A DNA stretch of 13,411 nucleotides, taken from contig CAMPHP010000017.1 in the NCBI GenBank assembly GCA_946885925.1, positions 1 through 13,411 of the forward strand, written 5' to 3'. The position numbers were made by a program, and so were the translations under genes. Source of the DNA: an uncultured Litorilinea sp. GTDB lineage: Bacteria; Chloroflexota; Anaerolineae; Caldilineales; Caldilineaceae. Shown piece after piece: positions 13,184-13,411 of this stretch; position 1 is the stretch's first letter, and the number at the start of each line of letters is the position of its first letter. The notes beneath the pieces were generated by a model. The model was given only the letters and a program-made list of their open reading frames with translations, was not told the DNA's origin and did not search any database.

Positions 13184-13411
13184 ATGAACGAATCGTTTGG
13201 CGCAATTTCGATTGGCCGCTCTTCTTTGTCGTTTTGATTTTAACCGGGGTTGGCATTGGGATGGTCTACAGTGCCACCTTCAACACCATTGACCTCTATG
13301 ATTACTGGTCGCGCCAGGCCACCTTTGCTGCGATTGGCCTGGTGGGCATGGTCATTATGGCGTTTATTGACTATCGCCATTTGGAACTGCTTGCGCCCCC
13401 AGCTTTTCTCG
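13180..13411 (+). CDS. rodA: Rod shape-determining protein RodA (SEDS family), N-terminal part (runs off right edge)
   Basis: The first 77 residues of a SEDS-family protein: MNERIVWRNFDWPLFFVVLI and onward. Family features are the first membrane helix (about 13-33) ending in GIGMVYSAT, the YWSRQ stretch before helix two (about 49-53) and helix two through AAIGLVGMVIMAFIDYR (55-71). RodA is the lipid II glycosyltransferase that works with PBP2 in lateral wall growth, and its place in the mreBCD-mrdA cluster favours RodA over the paralogue FtsW. The ATG at 13180 is the only start after an in-frame TGA at 13162. There is no Shine-Dalgarno, but a five-pair hairpin (ACGCC-AGTA-GGCGT, 13146-13159) lies about 20 bases upstream. 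Most of the roughly 380-residue protein is outside the window. Confidence 0.9.
   Translation, partial: MNERIVWRNFDWPLFFVVLILTGVGIGMVYSATFNTIDLYDYWSRQATFAAIGLVGMVIMAFIDYRHLELLAPPAFL

Overview
The window looks like part of a chromosome from a Chloroflexota bacterium, probably of the Anaerolineae/Caldilineae type. The reasons are the family mix, a secreted glycosidase carrying a Thr-Pro linker and a bacterial SH3 domain, and a cell-shape cluster ordered mreB-mreC-mreD-mrdA-minC-minD-rodA. The lineage is an inference from gene style; no rRNA or other phylogenetic marker was available to test it. GC content is moderate. I see no tRNA, rRNA, CRISPR array, insertion sequence, phage gene or convincing rho-independent terminator.

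Left half (1-5713, all minus strand, read right to left): a compact housekeeping operon. The order is tilS (tRNA-Ile lysidine synthetase), a 71-residue protein of unknown function, an RlmI-type 23S rRNA m5C methyltransferase, a CoA-pyrophosphatase-like Nudix hydrolase, a secreted GH99-like/SH3 protein, and the first 82 codons of hpt, which runs off the left edge. The first three genes are joined by ATGA and TAATG stop/start overlaps and the rest lie 13-37 bases apart, so one transcript is likely. tilS and hpt are neighbours in many bacteria; here four genes sit between them.

Middle (5714-5933): a 220-base divergent intergenic region holding a plausible promoter for mreB and a -10-like box directly before the tilS start, plus a 10-base palindrome.

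Right half (5934-13411, all plus strand): the elongation machinery and the Min system. mreB (actin-like scaffold), mreC and mreD (membrane linkers, overlapping by GTGA), mrdA (PBP2 transpeptidase), minC and minD (division-site inhibitor and its ATPase), and the first 77 codons of rodA (SEDS glycosyltransferase partner of PBP2). No minE lies between minD and rodA, where some Firmicutes clusters of this layout carry it.

Most of the window is conventional. The more unusual points are the untyped 71-residue coupled gene, in-frame short tandem duplications in tilS and rlmI, a MinC with a roughly 100-residue low-complexity N-terminal extension, an enlarged PBP2 pedestal with a Cys pair after the KTG motif, a 10-base inverted repeat spanning the mreB stop codon, and a small ORF whose stop overlaps the rodA start. 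I found no convincing new multi-gene system.
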